This document shows, piece by piece, positions 33,963 through 42,978 of a stretch of 64,000 nt of DNA (the stretch's first letter is position 1; every line of letters starts with the position of its first letter). The notes beneath the pieces are model-generated. The model worked only from the letters and a program-made list of their open reading frames with translations. It was not told the origin of the DNA and ran no database searches. A program made the translations under genes and the position numbers. The DNA is from Lichenibacterium minor (GTDB lineage Bacteria > Pseudomonadota > Alphaproteobacteria > Rhizobiales > Beijerinckiaceae), in NCBI RefSeq assembly GCF_004137685.1, contig NZ_QYBB01000002.1, positions 62,001 to 126,000 of the forward strand, read 5' to 3'.

Positions 33963-34325
33963 GTGGCGTCGCTGAGCCTGCGCATCGACCTCGACCCCGG
34001 CGGACGCATCGGCCCCGGCAAGATCGAGCTCCTGGAAGCCATCGCGGCCCTGGGCTCCATTTCGGCGGCCGGGCGCGCCATGGACATGTCGTACCGCCGG
34101 GCGTGGACGCTGGTGGAGGAGGTCAACGCCATCTTCGGCCGTCCGGCGGTCGAGAGCCAGGCCGGCGGCCGGCGGGGCGGCGGGGCGCGCCTGACGGCCC
34201 TCGGGGTGGCGCTGGTGAGCGGTTTCCGCGCCGTCGAGCGGGCCGCCGCGGAGGCCGCAGCCGAACACCTCGCGGCCCTTCAGGGCGAGGTCGCGCCCCC
34301 CGGCCCGGACGCGCCGGAGCGGTAG
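33963..34325 (+). CDS. Solo ModE-type winged helix-turn-helix protein
   Basis: A 120-residue protein from GTG 33963 (MASLSLRIDLDPGGRIGPGK). KIELLEAIAALGSISAAGRA, MDMSYRRAWTLVEEVNAIFG and GGRRGGGARLTALGVALVSG reproduce the N-terminal DNA-binding domain of ModE. The two molybdate-binding TOBE domains of full ModE are missing, so it cannot sense molybdate in the classical way. It lies between ugpC and dctP, 99 bp before the TRAP operon on the same strand, and could regulate that operon. msrP in this window is a molybdoenzyme, but it is 20 kb away. Confidence 0.85.
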   Translation: MASLSLRIDLDPGGRIGPGKIELLEAIAALGSISAAGRAMDMSYRRAWTLVEEVNAIFGRPAVESQAGGRRGGGARLTALGVALVSGFRAVERAAAEAAAEHLAALQGEVAPPGPDAPER

Positions 34326-34424
34326 CCCGCGGCGGCCCGTGCGGCTTGACGCCGCCGCCGGGCCGCGCCAGCCTGCACGCATAGCGGCCGACAGAGCCGC
34401 GGACCTGCCCCCGGGGGAACCGCC

Positions 34425-35432
34425 ATGCGACGCCTGATCCTCAAAGCCGGCCTGGCGGCCGCGCTGCTCGCGGCCGGCGGCCTCGCGGCGCGGGCCGAAG
34501 GCCCCATCGTCATCAAGTTCAGCCACGTCACCACGGCGGACACGCCGAAGGGCAAGGGTGCCGACAGGTTCGCCGAACTCGCGGCGAAATACACGGACGG
34601 CCGGGTCAAGGTCGAGGTCTACCCCAACTCGACGCTGTACAAGGACAAGGAGGAGGTCGAAGCGCTGCAGCTCGGCGCCGTGCAGATGCTGGCGCCCTCG
34701 CTGGCGAAGTTCGGCCCCCTGGGCGTCAAGGAGTTCGAAGTCTTCGACCTCCCCTACATCCTGCCCGACAAGGCGGCGCTGCGCCGCGTCACCGACGGCG
34801 AGGTCGGCCGCAAGCTGCTCGGCAAGCTCGACGCCCACGGCATCCATGGCCTCGCCTATTGGGACAACGGCTTCAAGATCATGAGCGACAACAGGCCGTT
34901 GCGCGATGTGGCCGATTTCCGCGGGCAGAAGTTCCGCATCCAGTCGTCGAAGGTGCTGGAAGCGCAGTTCAAGGCGCTCGGCGCCCTGCCCCAGGTTCTC
35001 GCCTTCTCGGACGTGTACCAGGCGCTGCAGACGGGCGTGGTCGACGGTTCCGAGAACACGCCCTCCAACATGTACACGCAGAAGCACTACGAGGTGCAGA
35101 AGTACGCCACCCTGTCGGACCACGGATACATCGGCTACGCGGTGATCGTGAACAAGGCGTTCTGGGACGGGCTGCCGGCGGACGTGCGGGGCGGGCTGGA
35201 GCGGGCCGTGTCGGAAGCCACGCTCTACGCCGACGGCGCCGCCCAGAAGGACAACGACGACGCGCTGGCGGCCATGAAGGCGTCGGGCAGGACCGAGTTC
35301 ATCGCGCTGACGCCCGAGCAGAAAGCGGCCTGGCAGAAGGCGCTGGAGCCCGTCACGGCCGAAATGTCGTCGCGCATCGGCAAGGACACGATCGAAAGCT
35401 TCAGGAAGGCCGCCGCCGGCGCGACGAACTGA
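34425..35432 (+). CDS. dctP: TRAP transporter solute-binding protein DctP
   Basis: A 335-residue periplasmic receptor that captures C4-dicarboxylates or other organic acids for DctQM. A Sec signal (MRRLILKAGLAAALLAAGGL) ends at AARAEG. KFSHVTTADTPKGKGADRFA, VYPNSTLYKDKEEVEALQLG and FRIQSSKVLEAQFKALGALP contain the family contacts, including the Arg that binds the substrate carboxylate; SENTPSNMYTQKHYEVQKY completes the site. It is the first gene of dctPQM, with 19 bp before dctQ. The exact acid cannot be read. Confidence 0.95.
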   Translation: MRRLILKAGLAAALLAAGGLAARAEGPIVIKFSHVTTADTPKGKGADRFAELAAKYTDGRVKVEVYPNSTLYKDKEEVEALQLGAVQMLAPSLAKFGPLGVKEFEVFDLPYILPDKAALRRVTDGEVGRKLLGKLDAHGIHGLAYWDNGFKIMSDNRPLRDVADFRGQKFRIQSSKVLEAQFKALGALPQVLAFSDVYQALQTGVVDGSENTPSNMYTQKHYEVQKYATLSDHGYIGYAVIVNKAFWDGLPADVRGGLERAVSEATLYADGAAQKDNDDALAAMKASGRTEFIALTPEQKAAWQKALEPVTAEMSSRIGKDTIESFRKAAAGATN

Positions 35433-35451
35433 CCCCCGGCCGGCCCGCCCC

Positions 35452-36018
35452 ATGCTCCTGCGCATCCTCGACCGGCTCGAGGAAACCCTCATCGCCTCCC
35501 TGATGGCCGGGGCGACGCTCCTCATCTTCGCTTCCGTGGTGCAGCGCTTCGCCGCCGGCACCGCCCTGCTCTACCCCTACGCCAGCGGCTTCGACCTCAC
35601 CTGGGCGCAGGAGCTGTGCATCTTCATGTTCATCTGGATGGCCAAGTTCGGCGCCGCCTACGGGGTCCGCACCGGCATCCACGTCGGCGTGGACGTGCTG
35701 GTGATCAAGCTCCCGCCCCGCGCCAGGACGGCGGCGATCCTGTTCGGCCTCTTCGCCGGGGCGCTCTTCACCGCCTCGGTGGGCACCATGGGGGCGCGCT
35801 TCGTGTACGGGCTGATGGGCACGGACCAGACCACGCCCGACCTCGAATGGCCGAGCTGGACCGTGTACCTGTGCATCCCGCTCGGCTCCTACCTCATGTG
35901 CTTCCGCTTTCTGCAGGCCGCCTGGGGCTTCTGGCGCACGGGAGCGCTGCCGCACCGCGACCTCGGCCGCGTCGCGGGCGTGCCGGACGCCGCCGACGCG
36001 CTGGAGGCCCACCCGTGA
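35452..36018 (+). CDS. dctQ: TRAP transporter small permease DctQ
   Basis: A 188-residue membrane protein with four spans, starting MLLRILDRLEETLIASLMAG. DLTWAQELCIFMFIWMAKFG is the DctQ signature near residue 50, followed by AAYGVRTGIHVGVDVLVIKL. It assists the large permease DctM. The last four bases overlap the GTG start of dctM (GTGA). A C-terminal extension of about 30 residues is hydrophilic. Confidence 0.94.
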   Translation: MLLRILDRLEETLIASLMAGATLLIFASVVQRFAAGTALLYPYASGFDLTWAQELCIFMFIWMAKFGAAYGVRTGIHVGVDVLVIKLPPRARTAAILFGLFAGALFTASVGTMGARFVYGLMGTDQTTPDLEWPSWTVYLCIPLGSYLMCFRFLQAAWGFWRTGALPHRDLGRVAGVPDAADALEAHP

Positions 36019-37298
36019 CCGCCGCGGTCATCTTCGGGCTGCTGGTCGCGCTGCTGCTCACCGGCATGCCGGTGTCGATCGCGCTGGGCCTCACCGTGCT
36101 GTCGTTCCTGTTCGTCGCCACGACGGTGCCGATCGAGAGCGTCGGACTGAAGCTGTTCACCGGCCTCGACAACTTCGCCATCATGGCGATCCCGTTCTTC
36201 ATCCTGGCCGGGACCTTCCTGACCCACGGCGGGGTCGCGAAGCGCATGATCCGCTTCACCACGACGCTGGTCGGGCATTGGCCGGGCGGGCTCGGGCTCG
36301 CGGGCGTCGCCGCCTCGGCGCTGTTCGCCGCCGTGTCGGGGTCGAGCGTCGCCACCGTGGTCGCCATCGGCTCCATCATGCTGCCCGCCATGGTCGAGGC
36401 CGGATATCCCAAGCGCTTCGGCGCGGGCGTCATCACCACCTCGGGGTCGCTCGGCATCCTGGTGCCGCCGTCCGTCATCCTGGTGCTCTACGGCGTGTCG
36501 ACCAACACCTCCATCGGGGCGCTGTTCATGGCGGGCGTGGTGCCCGGCATCCTGCTGGCGCTGGTGCTGGGCGGCCTCACCGCCGCCATCGCGTGGCGGC
36601 GCGGCTACCCGCGCCTGCCCCGCGCCACCTGGGGCGAGCGGTTCCGCGCCTTCCGCGACAGCTTCTGGGGCCTGGCGCTCATCGGCATCGTGCTCGGCGG
36701 CATCTACGGCGGGGTGTTCACCCCCACGGAGGCGGCCGCGGTGGCGGCCGTCTACGCCTTCGTGGTGTCGGTCTTCGTGTATCGCGACATGGGGCTGAAG
36801 GACGTGCCCCGCGTGCTGCTCGCCGCCGCCAACACGTCGGCGATGCTGCTCTACATCATCGCCAACGCCATCCTGTTCTCCTTCCTGATGACCAGCGAGA
36901 ACATCCCCCAGGCCATGGCGGCCTGGATCGTGGCGCAGCACTTCGGGGTCGGGACCTTCCTCATCGTCGTCAACCTCGTGCTGCTGCTCGCCGGCAACGT
37001 CATGGAGGCGACCTCCATCCTGCTCATCATGGCGCCGATCCTGTTCCCCATCGCCAAGGGCCTGGGGGTGGACCCGGTGCATCTCGGCGTGCTGATGGCG
37101 GTCAACATGGAGGTGGGCCTGTGCCACCCGCCGGTGGGGCTGAACCTTTACGTGGCTTCCGGCATCACCCGCATGGGCATCACGGAGCTGACCGGCGCCG
37201 TGTGGCCCTGGCTCGTCGCCATGCTGGTCTTCCTGGCGTTCGTCACCTACGTGCCCGCGGTGTCGCTGGCGCTGCCGCACCTGCTCGGGATGAGGTGA
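36015..37298 (+). CDS. dctM: TRAP transporter large permease DctM
   Basis: A 427-residue carrier with about twelve spans, driven by a sodium gradient in known relatives. It starts at GTG 36015 (MTAAVIFGLLVALLLTGMPV after initiation) inside the dctQ stop. VAASALFAAVSGSSVATVVA, GYPKRFGAGVITTSGSLGIL, VPPSVILVLYGVSTNTSIGA and GGVFTPTEAAAVAAVYAFVV are diagnostic. It completes the dctPQM operon. The diguanylate cyclase gene converges with only 16 bp between stops. Confidence 0.96.
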   Translation: MTAAVIFGLLVALLLTGMPVSIALGLTVLSFLFVATTVPIESVGLKLFTGLDNFAIMAIPFFILAGTFLTHGGVAKRMIRFTTTLVGHWPGGLGLAGVAASALFAAVSGSSVATVVAIGSIMLPAMVEAGYPKRFGAGVITTSGSLGILVPPSVILVLYGVSTNTSIGALFMAGVVPGILLALVLGGLTAAIAWRRGYPRLPRATWGERFRAFRDSFWGLALIGIVLGGIYGGVFTPTEAAAVAAVYAFVVSVFVYRDMGLKDVPRVLLAAANTSAMLLYIIANAILFSFLMTSENIPQAMAAWIVAQHFGVGTFLIVVNLVLLLAGNVMEATSILLIMAPILFPIAKGLGVDPVHLGVLMAVNMEVGLCHPPVGLNLYVASGITRMGITELTGAVWPWLVAMLVFLAFVTYVPAVSLALPHLLGMR

Positions 37299-37314
37299 GG
37301 GTGGCGCGGCGCCT

Positions 37315-38820
37315 TCACGCCGCGCGCAGCCCGTCCGCGGGGAGCGCCCGGCAGCGGTTGCGGCCCTCGGCCTTGGCCCCGTAGAGGGCGGCGTCGGCTC
37401 CCGCCACGAGGTCGCTCGCCACGCCGCCGGCGGACGGGCGGCCGGAAGCCACGCCGAGGCTGATCGTCACGACGCCGCCGATCCCCAGCGGATGCGGCAG
37501 GGCGAGGGCCTCGACGGCGGCGCGCAGGTCCTCGGCGACGAGCAGCGCCCGCGCGTCGTCGCAGCCCGGGATCAGCACCACGAACTCTTCGCCGCCGCAG
37601 CGGCAGGCGAGGCCGCCCCGCCCGCGCGCGCCGGCGTCGAGCCGCCCCGCGATGGCCCGGAGGACGCCGTCGCCCGCCGGGTGCCCGAACAGGTCGTTGT
37701 AGCTCTTGAACGTGTCGGCATCGATCATCAGCAGCGCCAGCGGCTCGTCCGCCTCGGCGGCGTGGCGCCATTCGTCGGCCAGCACGGCTTCGAAGCGGCG
37801 GCGGTTGGCGAGGCCCGTCAGCGCGTCCGTCCCGGCGAGCCGCGACAGCTCCGCTTCCGCGGCGGAACGCCGGCCGAGCTCGCGGGCGAGCGCCAGCGAC
37901 AGCCCCAGCACGCCGAGGCACAGCAGCGTCAGCAGGCCCGCCACCGCGGCGGCGCGGCGCCACCAGCCCGCGTAGTCGCCCTCGCCCGCCACTTCGACGG
38001 CCTGGATCAGCGGCAGGTCGCCGACGCGGTGATAGGAGATGATGCGCCGGCGGCCGTCGATGGGGGACTCGCCCTCGAAGGTGCCGTCGTGCGACGAGCG
38101 CATGCGGTTGAAGCTGTCGCCGCCGCCGGCCCACAGGCGCACGTCGGACTGCACGAAGGGCTCGCGGGTGATCACCGTGCCGTCCGTGCGGAACAGCGTC
38201 ACGGCGCTGTCCGGCCCGATGCGGAGCGCGGCGTAGAGCTTGCCGAGGTAGCTGAGGTCGAGCGTGCCCATGGCCACGCCGGCGAAGGCCCCGTCCGCGC
38301 CGGCGATCCGGCGGCTCAGCGCCACGATCCAATGGCCGGACAGGCGGCTGCGGAACGGCTTGGACACGTAGAGGCCCACGCTGGTGGTGCCGGCATGGAC
38401 GCGGAAGTAATCGCGGTCGCTGAAGTCGGTGCCGATCTGGACGGCACCGCTCGACTGCCCGACGACGCGGCCGTCGCCGTCGAGCACCATGACGGTGCCG
38501 AAGCCCGGCGCCCGCATGGCGTTGTCGAACAGCATCAGGTCGCGCAGCCGCGGGGCGAGGCCCTGCACGTCGGGCATCTGCCATTGTTCGGCGACGCCCT
38601 GCAGCGAAAAGTCGAGGAGCTCGATGTTGCGGTCGACCTCCCCGGCCACCGCCGCCGCCACGGTTTCCCCCGAAGCGCCGAGCACGCGGCCGACGTCGCG
38701 GTGCCATGCCGCCATCACGAAGGTGAAGACCAGGCAGATCGCCACCAGCACGAGCGCCGTGAGGGCCGGCAGGGCGGCCCGCCCCCCGCCCAGGCGGGGC
38801 GGGACGCGCGGCGCCCTCAC
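37315..38820 (-). CDS. Membrane diguanylate cyclase with periplasmic PDC-type sensor
   Basis: A 501-residue enzyme that makes cyclic di-GMP. It begins at GTG 38818-38820, which overlaps the stop of the upstream EAL gene by 4 nt (GTGA). Span 1 (LPALTALVLVAICLVFTFVM) and span 2 (AAAVAGLLTLLCLGVLGLSL, about residues 285-305) enclose a periplasmic sensor (IGTDFSDRDYFRVHAGTTSV, GLYVSKPFRSRLSGHWIVAL) of the PDC/dCache type. The C-terminal GGDEF domain has TDALTGLANRRRFEAVLADE and the active-site loop CRCGGEEFVVLIPG. No RxxD inhibitory site precedes the loop, so feedback inhibition is probably absent. Confidence 0.93.
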   Translation of the reverse strand: MRAPRVPPRLGGGRAALPALTALVLVAICLVFTFVMAAWHRDVGRVLGASGETVAAAVAGEVDRNIELLDFSLQGVAEQWQMPDVQGLAPRLRDLMLFDNAMRAPGFGTVMVLDGDGRVVGQSSGAVQIGTDFSDRDYFRVHAGTTSVGLYVSKPFRSRLSGHWIVALSRRIAGADGAFAGVAMGTLDLSYLGKLYAALRIGPDSAVTLFRTDGTVITREPFVQSDVRLWAGGGDSFNRMRSSHDGTFEGESPIDGRRRIISYHRVGDLPLIQAVEVAGEGDYAGWWRRAAAVAGLLTLLCLGVLGLSLALARELGRRSAAEAELSRLAGTDALTGLANRRRFEAVLADEWRHAAEADEPLALLMIDADTFKSYNDLFGHPAGDGVLRAIAGRLDAGARGRGGLACRCGGEEFVVLIPGCDDARALLVAEDLRAAVEALALPHPLGIGGVVTISLGVASGRPSAGGVASDLVAGADAALYGAKAEGRNRCRALPADGLRAA

Positions 38821-40997
38821 GCGCTCTTCCGGGGTGGCGGCGCGGCGCGGCACGCGGCGAAGTCGGCCATCGGCATGGGTTTGCCGAACAGGTAGCCCTG
38901 GGCTTCGCGGCACCCGAACCCCACGAGCGCGGAGGCCTGCTCGGGCGTTTCGATCCCTTCCGCGATGACGTCCAGGCCCAGGCTGGCCCCGAGCGCGATC
39001 ACCGCCTTGACGATGGCGGCGTCGTCCGGGTCGGTTCGGAGGTCGCGCACGAACTCCCGGTCGATCTTGAGCCGCGTCAGCGGGTAGCGCTTCAGCAGGC
39101 TCAGCGATGCGTAGCCGGTGCCGTAATCGTCGAAGGCCACGCCGACGCCGAGGCCGCGCAGGCGCCGCAGCGGCGCGATGACGCTTTCGTCGAGGCCCAG
39201 GACCGTGGTTTCCGTGATCTCCAGCTCGCACAGCGGCCCCGGCAGGCCGGTCGCCGCCAGCGCGTCGGCCACGACGTCGAACAGCCCCGGGTCGCGCAGC
39301 TGGGCGGCGAACAGGTTGATGCCCATGCGCAGGGGAACGCCGCGCGCGTCCATCAGGGCCGCGAAGGCGCAGGCTTCCCGGATGATCCACCGGCCGACCG
39401 GCACCGCCATGTCGCTGGTTTCCAGCACCGGCAGGAAGGCGGCGGGCGACAGGAGGCCGCGCTCCGGATGGCGCCAGCGCAGCAGGGCTTCGGCGCCCAC
39501 CAGCCCGCCGCCGGGCAGCTGGACCTGCGGCTGGACGTGGAGCTCGAACTCGCCGCGCTCCAGCGCGCCCCGCAGCTCCCCCTCGATGCGGTGCCGCTCC
39601 TCGGCCCGCTCCCCGAGTTGCGGCTCGAAGACCTCGAAACGGCGTCCCCCCGCCATCTTGGCCTGCTGCAGCGCCAGCAACGCCCGCTTGAGCACGCAAT
39701 CCGCCCCCAGGGCGACGGACGGGTCGGGGGCCAGCACCACGCCGACGCTGGCGCCGAGGTGGCACAGGGCGCCGCCGACCGGGAAGGGCTCCCCGAGCCG
39801 CTCGACGAGGCTCCGGGCCAGGGCGGCGGCGAGCGCCGCGGCATCGGCGCCCGCCACCAGCACGCCGAACTCGTCGGCGCCGAGCCGCGCCACGACCGCC
39901 GCCGCGCCCACCGCCGCGCGGACGCGCCCCGCCGCGGCGACGAGCACGCGGTCGCCGGCCGCGGTGCCCAGGGTGCCGTTCACCGCCTTGAAGCGGTCGA
40001 GCCCCACCTGCAGCACGGCGAAGCGGTCGACGGTCGACAGCGCGTGGTCGACGCGCTCGAGGAACTGCGCGCGGTTCGGCAGGTCGGTGAGCCGGTCGAA
40101 ATGGGTGAGGTGGCGCACGCGTTCCCGGGTCCGGTCGCGTTCGGACAGGTCGCGGATGATGGATCCCACGTTGACGTGGTCGCCGTCCCGCCAGGTCGCC
40201 AGCGAGATCTCGATGGGAACACGGGTTCCGTCGCGGCGAAGGCCGATCGCCTCGACGGTCCGGGGGGCGGCATCCTCGCCCTCGGCGAAGCGGCGCGCCA
40301 TCAGCTCCCGGTGACGCGGCCGGAACTCGGCGGGGACGAGCGTGGCCAGGGGCCGGCCCACCATCTCGTCGCGGGTGTGCCCGAAGATGCGCTCGGCGGC
40401 GGCGTTCCAGAAGGTCACCGCGCCGGCGTCGTCCGAGCACACGATGGCGTCGGGCGTGGCCGCCGCCATCCGCATGGCGGCGCGGCGCATCGTGTCGAGC
40501 CGCCGCTGCTCGAGCTGGTCCATGACGATCCGGGCCAGGCTTCGGAGCAGCCCGCATTGACGCTCGGTGAGGGGTGGGCGGGGGACCGCGTCGATCACGC
40601 AGATGGCGCCCAACCGATGCCCCTTCGGGGTGACGATGGGCACCCCCGCGTAGAAGCGGATGAAGGGCTCCCCCGTCACCATCGGGTTGTGGCGGAACCG
40701 CGGGTCGTCCAGCGCGTCCGGCACCACCATGACGTCGCCGCGGGCCATGGCGTGGGTGCAGAACGACACGTCCCGCCTCGTCGCGCGCCCGTCGAAGCCG
40801 ACGCGCGCCGACGCGACGAGCTGCTCGCACCCGTCATCGAAGGACACCAGCGCGGTCGGGACCTCGAACAGGTCGGCGGCCAGGCGAACGACATGCTCGA
40901 AGGCCCCCTCCGGCGCCGGCCCGTCGAGGCTGTAGCTCTTCAGGACGTCGAGCGTCGCGCGTTCGGCATCGCGAGGACGGGGGGTGTCAGGCTGCAT
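38817..40997 (-). CDS. GAF-PAS-GGDEF-EAL cyclic di-GMP phosphodiesterase
   Basis: A 726-residue cytoplasmic protein from ATG 40995-40997 (MQPDTPRPRDAERATLDVLK); a TTG at 41051 is an alternative. GAF covers about residues 25-165 (VSFCTHAMARGDVMVVPDAL), PAS about 175-285 (VTFWNAAAERIFGHTRDEMV), GGDEF about 290-450 and EAL about 465-720. The GGDEF loop is LGADEF instead of GGDEF, so cyclase activity is doubtful. The EAL domain keeps AEALLRW, NLFAAQL, ITETTVL, FDDYGTGYASL, KIDREFV and EGIETPEQ, so phosphodiesterase activity is likely. It is coupled to the downstream cyclase. Confidence 0.94.
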   Translation of the reverse strand: MQPDTPRPRDAERATLDVLKSYSLDGPAPEGAFEHVVRLAADLFEVPTALVSFDDGCEQLVASARVGFDGRATRRDVSFCTHAMARGDVMVVPDALDDPRFRHNPMVTGEPFIRFYAGVPIVTPKGHRLGAICVIDAVPRPPLTERQCGLLRSLARIVMDQLEQRRLDTMRRAAMRMAAATPDAIVCSDDAGAVTFWNAAAERIFGHTRDEMVGRPLATLVPAEFRPRHRELMARRFAEGEDAAPRTVEAIGLRRDGTRVPIEISLATWRDGDHVNVGSIIRDLSERDRTRERVRHLTHFDRLTDLPNRAQFLERVDHALSTVDRFAVLQVGLDRFKAVNGTLGTAAGDRVLVAAAGRVRAAVGAAAVVARLGADEFGVLVAGADAAALAAALARSLVERLGEPFPVGGALCHLGASVGVVLAPDPSVALGADCVLKRALLALQQAKMAGGRRFEVFEPQLGERAEERHRIEGELRGALERGEFELHVQPQVQLPGGGLVGAEALLRWRHPERGLLSPAAFLPVLETSDMAVPVGRWIIREACAFAALMDARGVPLRMGINLFAAQLRDPGLFDVVADALAATGLPGPLCELEITETTVLGLDESVIAPLRRLRGLGVGVAFDDYGTGYASLSLLKRYPLTRLKIDREFVRDLRTDPDDAAIVKAVIALGASLGLDVIAEGIETPEQASALVGFGCREAQGYLFGKPMPMADFAACRAAPPPRKSA

Positions 40998-41337
40998 GTG
41001 GGAGACCGGACCATCGGGTTTCTCGGAAAGATTGCAGCAACTCGCTACCAACGTCTTTCACGCGACACGATGGACGCTCCAGGGCGCGAGTTCTTTCCGC
41101 CCGGGGTTCGGGAGCCTGTGGCGCCTCTGCCCTGTCGTCCGCCGCCGGATGCGCGCCGGCGACGGCGGCACCTGTCGCGCTTTCCGGTCGGGAAGGGGCG
41201 TTCGCGCCGCCTTCGGCCCGCGGAGCTCGCCCACGCGATCCTGCTTTTCGCCCCTGTGAGGGAAGGCGGACATGCGCGGGCCAACCCAACGACCGTCAGC
41301 TCGGGCGGCGAACGGGCGGGACGCCCGGCCGCCGAAC
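40998..41337. other. Intergenic region, 340 bp
   Basis: The gap between the start of the EAL gene and the end of the methyltransferase gene. I see no protein-like frame, no RNA gene and no convincing promoter, although the EAL gene must be transcribed from here. Confidence 0.5.
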
Positions 41338-42102
41338 TCACCCGGCCCGCGCCACCATCGTCGCCGTGTCGAGGTCGAAGCTGCCGTCCGCCTGGATCGC
41401 GAAATGCGCCCGCACCGCCGCCGAAGCGCCGTCCTGCAGCGCCCGGATGGCCGCGGCGGTGGCGGGCGGCACGGACGTGCGGGCGATCCAGGTCGGGAAC
41501 ACCATGCGGAGCTTGCGCCGCGTGGCGCGTTCGACCGCGAAACCGGCGCGGGACAGCATGGCAAGCCATTCGGCCACGGCGTAGTCCCGGACGTGGGACG
41601 CATCGCGCAGCAGTTCCACGGCCTGGAGGTGGGTGTCGGCGGCGCGGTCCGGCGGCGCCACGACATCCATGAACACCGCGAGCCCGCCGGGCTTCAACAC
41701 GCGCCGGGCTTCCCGCAGCCCGGCCTCGACGTCCGACCAGTGGTGCGCCGTGAAGCGGCACAGCACGGCATCGAAGGCGTCCGCGTCGAAGGGCAGGGCT
41801 TCGGCGGCGGCCTGCCGGGTTTCGACGTTGGCGAGGCCGCGCTCGGCCGCCGTGCGGGCCACGGCGTCCAGCATGGCGGGGGTGACGTCGCAGGCCACCA
41901 CGGATCCGGCATGCGGGGCCGCGCGGTAGCTGACGTGGCCGCCGCCGCAGCCGAGGTCGAGCACGCGGCCGAGGCCGGCGCCGCGGATGTGGTCCTCCAT
42001 CTCGTCGAGGTCGGCGCCCTGGCTGTGGTCGCGGCTGTCGACATAGGCCTGGGCGCGGGGCGCGTAGTGGCCGGCGGTGAAGCTGTTCTGCGTGCGGGAC
42101 AA
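41338..42102 (-). CDS. Class I SAM-dependent methyltransferase
   Basis: A 254-residue enzyme of the UbiE/Methyltransf_11 type. It starts at TTG 42100-42102 behind GGAGAG (MSRTQNSFTAGHYAPRAQAY after initiation). The SAM-binding motif I is VLDLGCGGGHVSYRAAPHAG (about residue 48), with motif II VVACDVTPAMLDAVA and post-I AEALPFDADAFDAVLCRFTA. HHWSDVEAGLREARRVLKPG and GLAVFMDVVAPP follow. The substrate is unknown. It is divergent from the MmyB-type regulator at 42196, which may control it. Confidence 0.9.
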   Translation of the reverse strand: MSRTQNSFTAGHYAPRAQAYVDSRDHSQGADLDEMEDHIRGAGLGRVLDLGCGGGHVSYRAAPHAGSVVACDVTPAMLDAVARTAAERGLANVETRQAAAEALPFDADAFDAVLCRFTAHHWSDVEAGLREARRVLKPGGLAVFMDVVAPPDRAADTHLQAVELLRDASHVRDYAVAEWLAMLSRAGFAVERATRRKLRMVFPTWIARTSVPPATAAAIRALQDGASAAVRAHFAIQADGSFDLDTATMVARAG

Positions 42103-42195
42103 CGGGTGCTCTCCGGGGAACGGGTGCGGCCCTTCTGCCCGCCGCGGGCGACCGCTATAAGGCCATGACTCATCCTGTGATCCGCGGTTCCCCCC

Positions 42196-42978
42196 ATGCT
42201 GCTCCCGGCCGAGCGCCGTCGCCTGCTCGGCATCTTCGTGCGCTCCCGGCGCGAAGCCCTGCCCCCGACGGCGGGGGGACGCCGCCGCACGCCGGGCCTG
42301 CGCCGCGAGGAGGTGGCGGCGCGCTGCGGCATCTCCACCGCCTGGTATGCCTGGGTCGAGCAGGGCCGCGACATCGCGCTGTCGCCGGGCACGCTCGGCC
42401 GCCTCGCCGGCGCGCTCGCCCTCGCCCCGGCGGAGCGGGCCTACCTGTTCGAGCTGGCGCTGCAGCGCGACCCCCACCCCGGGGCGCCGGGCTCCGACGC
42501 CGTCCCGCCCGCGCTCGAGGCCGCCCTCGCCGCGATGGCGGCGCCCGCCTACCTGCTGGACCGGCTGTGGCGCGCCCGCGCCTGGAACGAGGCCGCGGCG
42601 CGGCTGTTCGCGCCCTGGCTCGGCGGCTCCGAACCCTGCCTCCTCGCCTTCGTGTTCCGCGATCCCGCGGCGCGGGGCCTCATCGTCGATTGGGAGGAGC
42701 GGGCCCGCCGCGTCATCGCCGAGTTCCGCGCCGACACGGCCCGGGCGCCCGACGACCCGGCGCTGCTCGCCCTCGTGGCGGGCCTGCGCGCCGACAGTTC
42801 CGATTTTTCGCGCCTGTGGGACGGCCACGCCGTGGCGGCCCGCGACGGCGGGGCGCGGCGCTTCCGCCATCCGGAAGACGGGATCCTCGACTATGAGCAG
42901 GTGACCCTCGTCCCCGCCGCGCACCCGGACCACAAGATCGTGATGCTGCTCCCCCGCCCCACCCCTTCCGCCGCATGA
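42196..42978 (+). CDS. XRE-family regulator with MmyB-like ligand-binding domain
   Basis: A 260-residue regulator starting at ATG 42196 (MLLPAERRRLLGIFVRSRRE). GRRRTPGLRREEVAARCGIS and TAWYAWVEQGRDIALSPGTL form the helix-turn-helix typical of the class, whose RRTPGLRREEVA is a strong signature. The C-terminal 160 residues (YLLDRLWRARAWNEAAARLF, FRDPAARGLIVDWEERARRV) are the MmyB-like PAS-type domain that binds small hydrophobic ligands in studied members. It is divergent from a methyltransferase gene. Its last four bases overlap the cca start (ATGA). Confidence 0.93.
   Translation: MLLPAERRRLLGIFVRSRREALPPTAGGRRRTPGLRREEVAARCGISTAWYAWVEQGRDIALSPGTLGRLAGALALAPAERAYLFELALQRDPHPGAPGSDAVPPALEAALAAMAAPAYLLDRLWRARAWNEAAARLFAPWLGGSEPCLLAFVFRDPAARGLIVDWEERARRVIAEFRADTARAPDDPALLALVAGLRADSSDFSRLWDGHAVAARDGGARRFRHPEDGILDYEQVTLVPAAHPDHKIVMLLPRPTPSAA

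Noticed and set aside
34346-34390. Promoter with TTGACG before dctP
   Set aside because: The only CATAGC-like -10 is 28 nt away, too far.
37315-40830. One long minus-strand frame joining the cyclase to 670 upstream codons
   Set aside because: The upstream part is a shifted frame of the EAL gene. The cyclase begins at the GTG overlapping the EAL stop.
40998-41337. Arg/Pro-rich small frames in the 340-bp gap upstream of the EAL gene
   Set aside because: They lack ribosome sites, and their composition is that of random high-GC sequence.
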